From Callipepla californica brunnescens (lineage: Eukaryota > Chordata > Aves > Galliformes > Odontophoridae): a stretch of DNA of 64,000 nt. Positions 63,301 through 64,000 of the stretch are shown here, in pieces. The stretch is taken from assembly GCA_023055505.1 (NCBI GenBank), contig JALIRH010000119.1, positions 124,001 to 188,000 of the forward strand. Reading direction: 5' to 3'. The notes beneath the pieces were generated by a model, which worked only from the letters and a program-made list of their open reading frames with translations, searched no databases and was not told the origin of the DNA. The position numbers and the translations under genes are program-made. Numbering within the stretch: the first letter of the stretch is position 1; every line of letters starts with the position of its first letter.

Positions 63301-64000
63301 CTATTGATCCCTATGGCCCCATTGATCCCTATGGCCCCATTGAGTTCTATGGCCCCAAAGAGTTCTATGGCCCCATTGATTCCTATGGCCCCACTGATTT
63401 TTATGGCCCCTTTGAGTTCTATGGCCCCATTGAGTTCTATAGCCCAATTGACCCCTATGGACCCATTGATCCCTATGGCCCCATGGAGTTCTATGGCTCC
63501 ATTGAGTTCGATGGCTCCATTAATCCCTATGGCCCCATTGATCCCGATGGCCCCATTGATTCCTATGGTCCCATTGATTCCTATGGCCCCATTGATTCCA
63601 ATGGTCCCATTGATCGCTACGGCCCCATTGAGTTCTATGGCCCCATTGATTCCAATGGTCCCATTGATCGCTACGGCCCCATTGAGTTCTATGGCCCCAT
63701 TGATTTCGATGGCCCAATTGATTCCTGTGGCCCCATTGAGATCTATGGCCCCATTGATTCCTATGGCCTCACTGATTCCTATGGCCCCACGTATTCCTAT
63801 GGCCCCACTGATTCCTATGGCCCCGCTGATCCCTATGGCCCCATTGATTCCTATGGACCCATTGATCCCTCTGGCCCCATTGATTCCTAAGGCCCCACTG
63901 ATTCCTATGGCCCCACTGATCCCTATGGCCCCATTGATTCCTATGGCCCCACTGATTCCAATGGCCCCATTGATTCCTATGGCCCATTTATCCCTATAGC
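57376..64000. repeat. Satellite array E, 18-bp unit with large duplications
   Basis: Satellite running off the right edge. Two levels of recent duplication are visible. A block near 59600-59905 recurs 1029 bp later (GGGCCCATCGATCTA at 59602 and 60631), each copy carrying the odd insert ATTGAGTGACTTCTATGG. A block from about 60930 to 62308 recurs 1691 bp later, from 62621 to the window end, with only a handful of differences. The spacing of 1029 is 57 units plus 3 bp, and 1691 is 94 units minus 1 bp, so rare indels travel with the copies. Confidence 0.97.

Overview
The window is a bird chromosome segment, probably galliform. The signs are 5'-truncated CR1 LINEs, an avian-type (OR14-like) olfactory receptor gene, and endogenous retroviruses (ERVs) of alpharetroviral and other avian types. 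It is heterochromatin-like. About 19 kb is an 18-bp tandem satellite (consensus GGCCCCATTGATTCCTAT). About 31 kb is five LTR-bearing proviruses. The rest is a largely non-repetitive island of about 12 kb plus small fragments.

Layout: satellite A (1-5809); ERV1, minus strand, gammaretrovirus-like, tRNA-His primer site (5810-12432); satellite B (12433-15474); ERV2, plus strand, betaretrovirus-like dUTPase-protease with an alpharetrovirus-like env, tRNA-Lys3 site (15475-22890); satellite C (22891-25091); ERV3, plus strand, alpharetrovirus-like, tRNA-Trp site (25092-32812); satellite D (32813-33942); a CR1 element (33943 to about 34945); an island with an old LTR fragment, a pair of LTR-like repeats, a CR1 scrap and three minus-strand exons resembling the C-terminal coiled coil of MTUS1/MTUS2 (34946-47027); an olfactory receptor pseudogene split by ERV4 (47028-53393; ERV4 47079-52469, minus, tRNA-Lys1,2 site, no env); ERV5, plus strand, a relative of ERV4 with a tRNA-Ala-type site (53797-57375); satellite E (57376-64000), which contains kilobase-scale duplications.

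The proviruses are young by LTR comparison, read by eye: about 1.2% (ERV1), 2.8% (ERV2), 1.0% (ERV3), 0.75% plus a GA-repeat length change (ERV4), and about 4-5% and unevenly spread (ERV5). Most are defective. ERV1 lacks the RT core and the surface env. ERV3 has frameshifts and two env stops. ERV4 lacks NC, PR and the RT N-terminus. ERV5 lacks nearly all of pol. ERV2 keeps full-length gag, pro, pol and env frames but has lost one zinc-knuckle cysteine.

The most interesting points are: (1) the Gag of the env-less ERV4/ERV5 family starts with a predicted two-helix membrane hairpin instead of a normal matrix start; (2) ERV1, ERV2 and ERV3 entered the satellite at almost the same position of the 18-bp unit (the GGCCC box); (3) expression signals are well preserved, including two G GGA AAC sites, one A AAT TTA site, a UGA readthrough layout and a phase-matched gag-to-env splice; (4) an olfactory receptor gene is interrupted by a recent ERV; (5) coiled-coil exons of an MTUS-like gene survive between the repeats. 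The very long reading frames in the satellites are a by-product of an 18-bp unit with four of six frames open, not genes.
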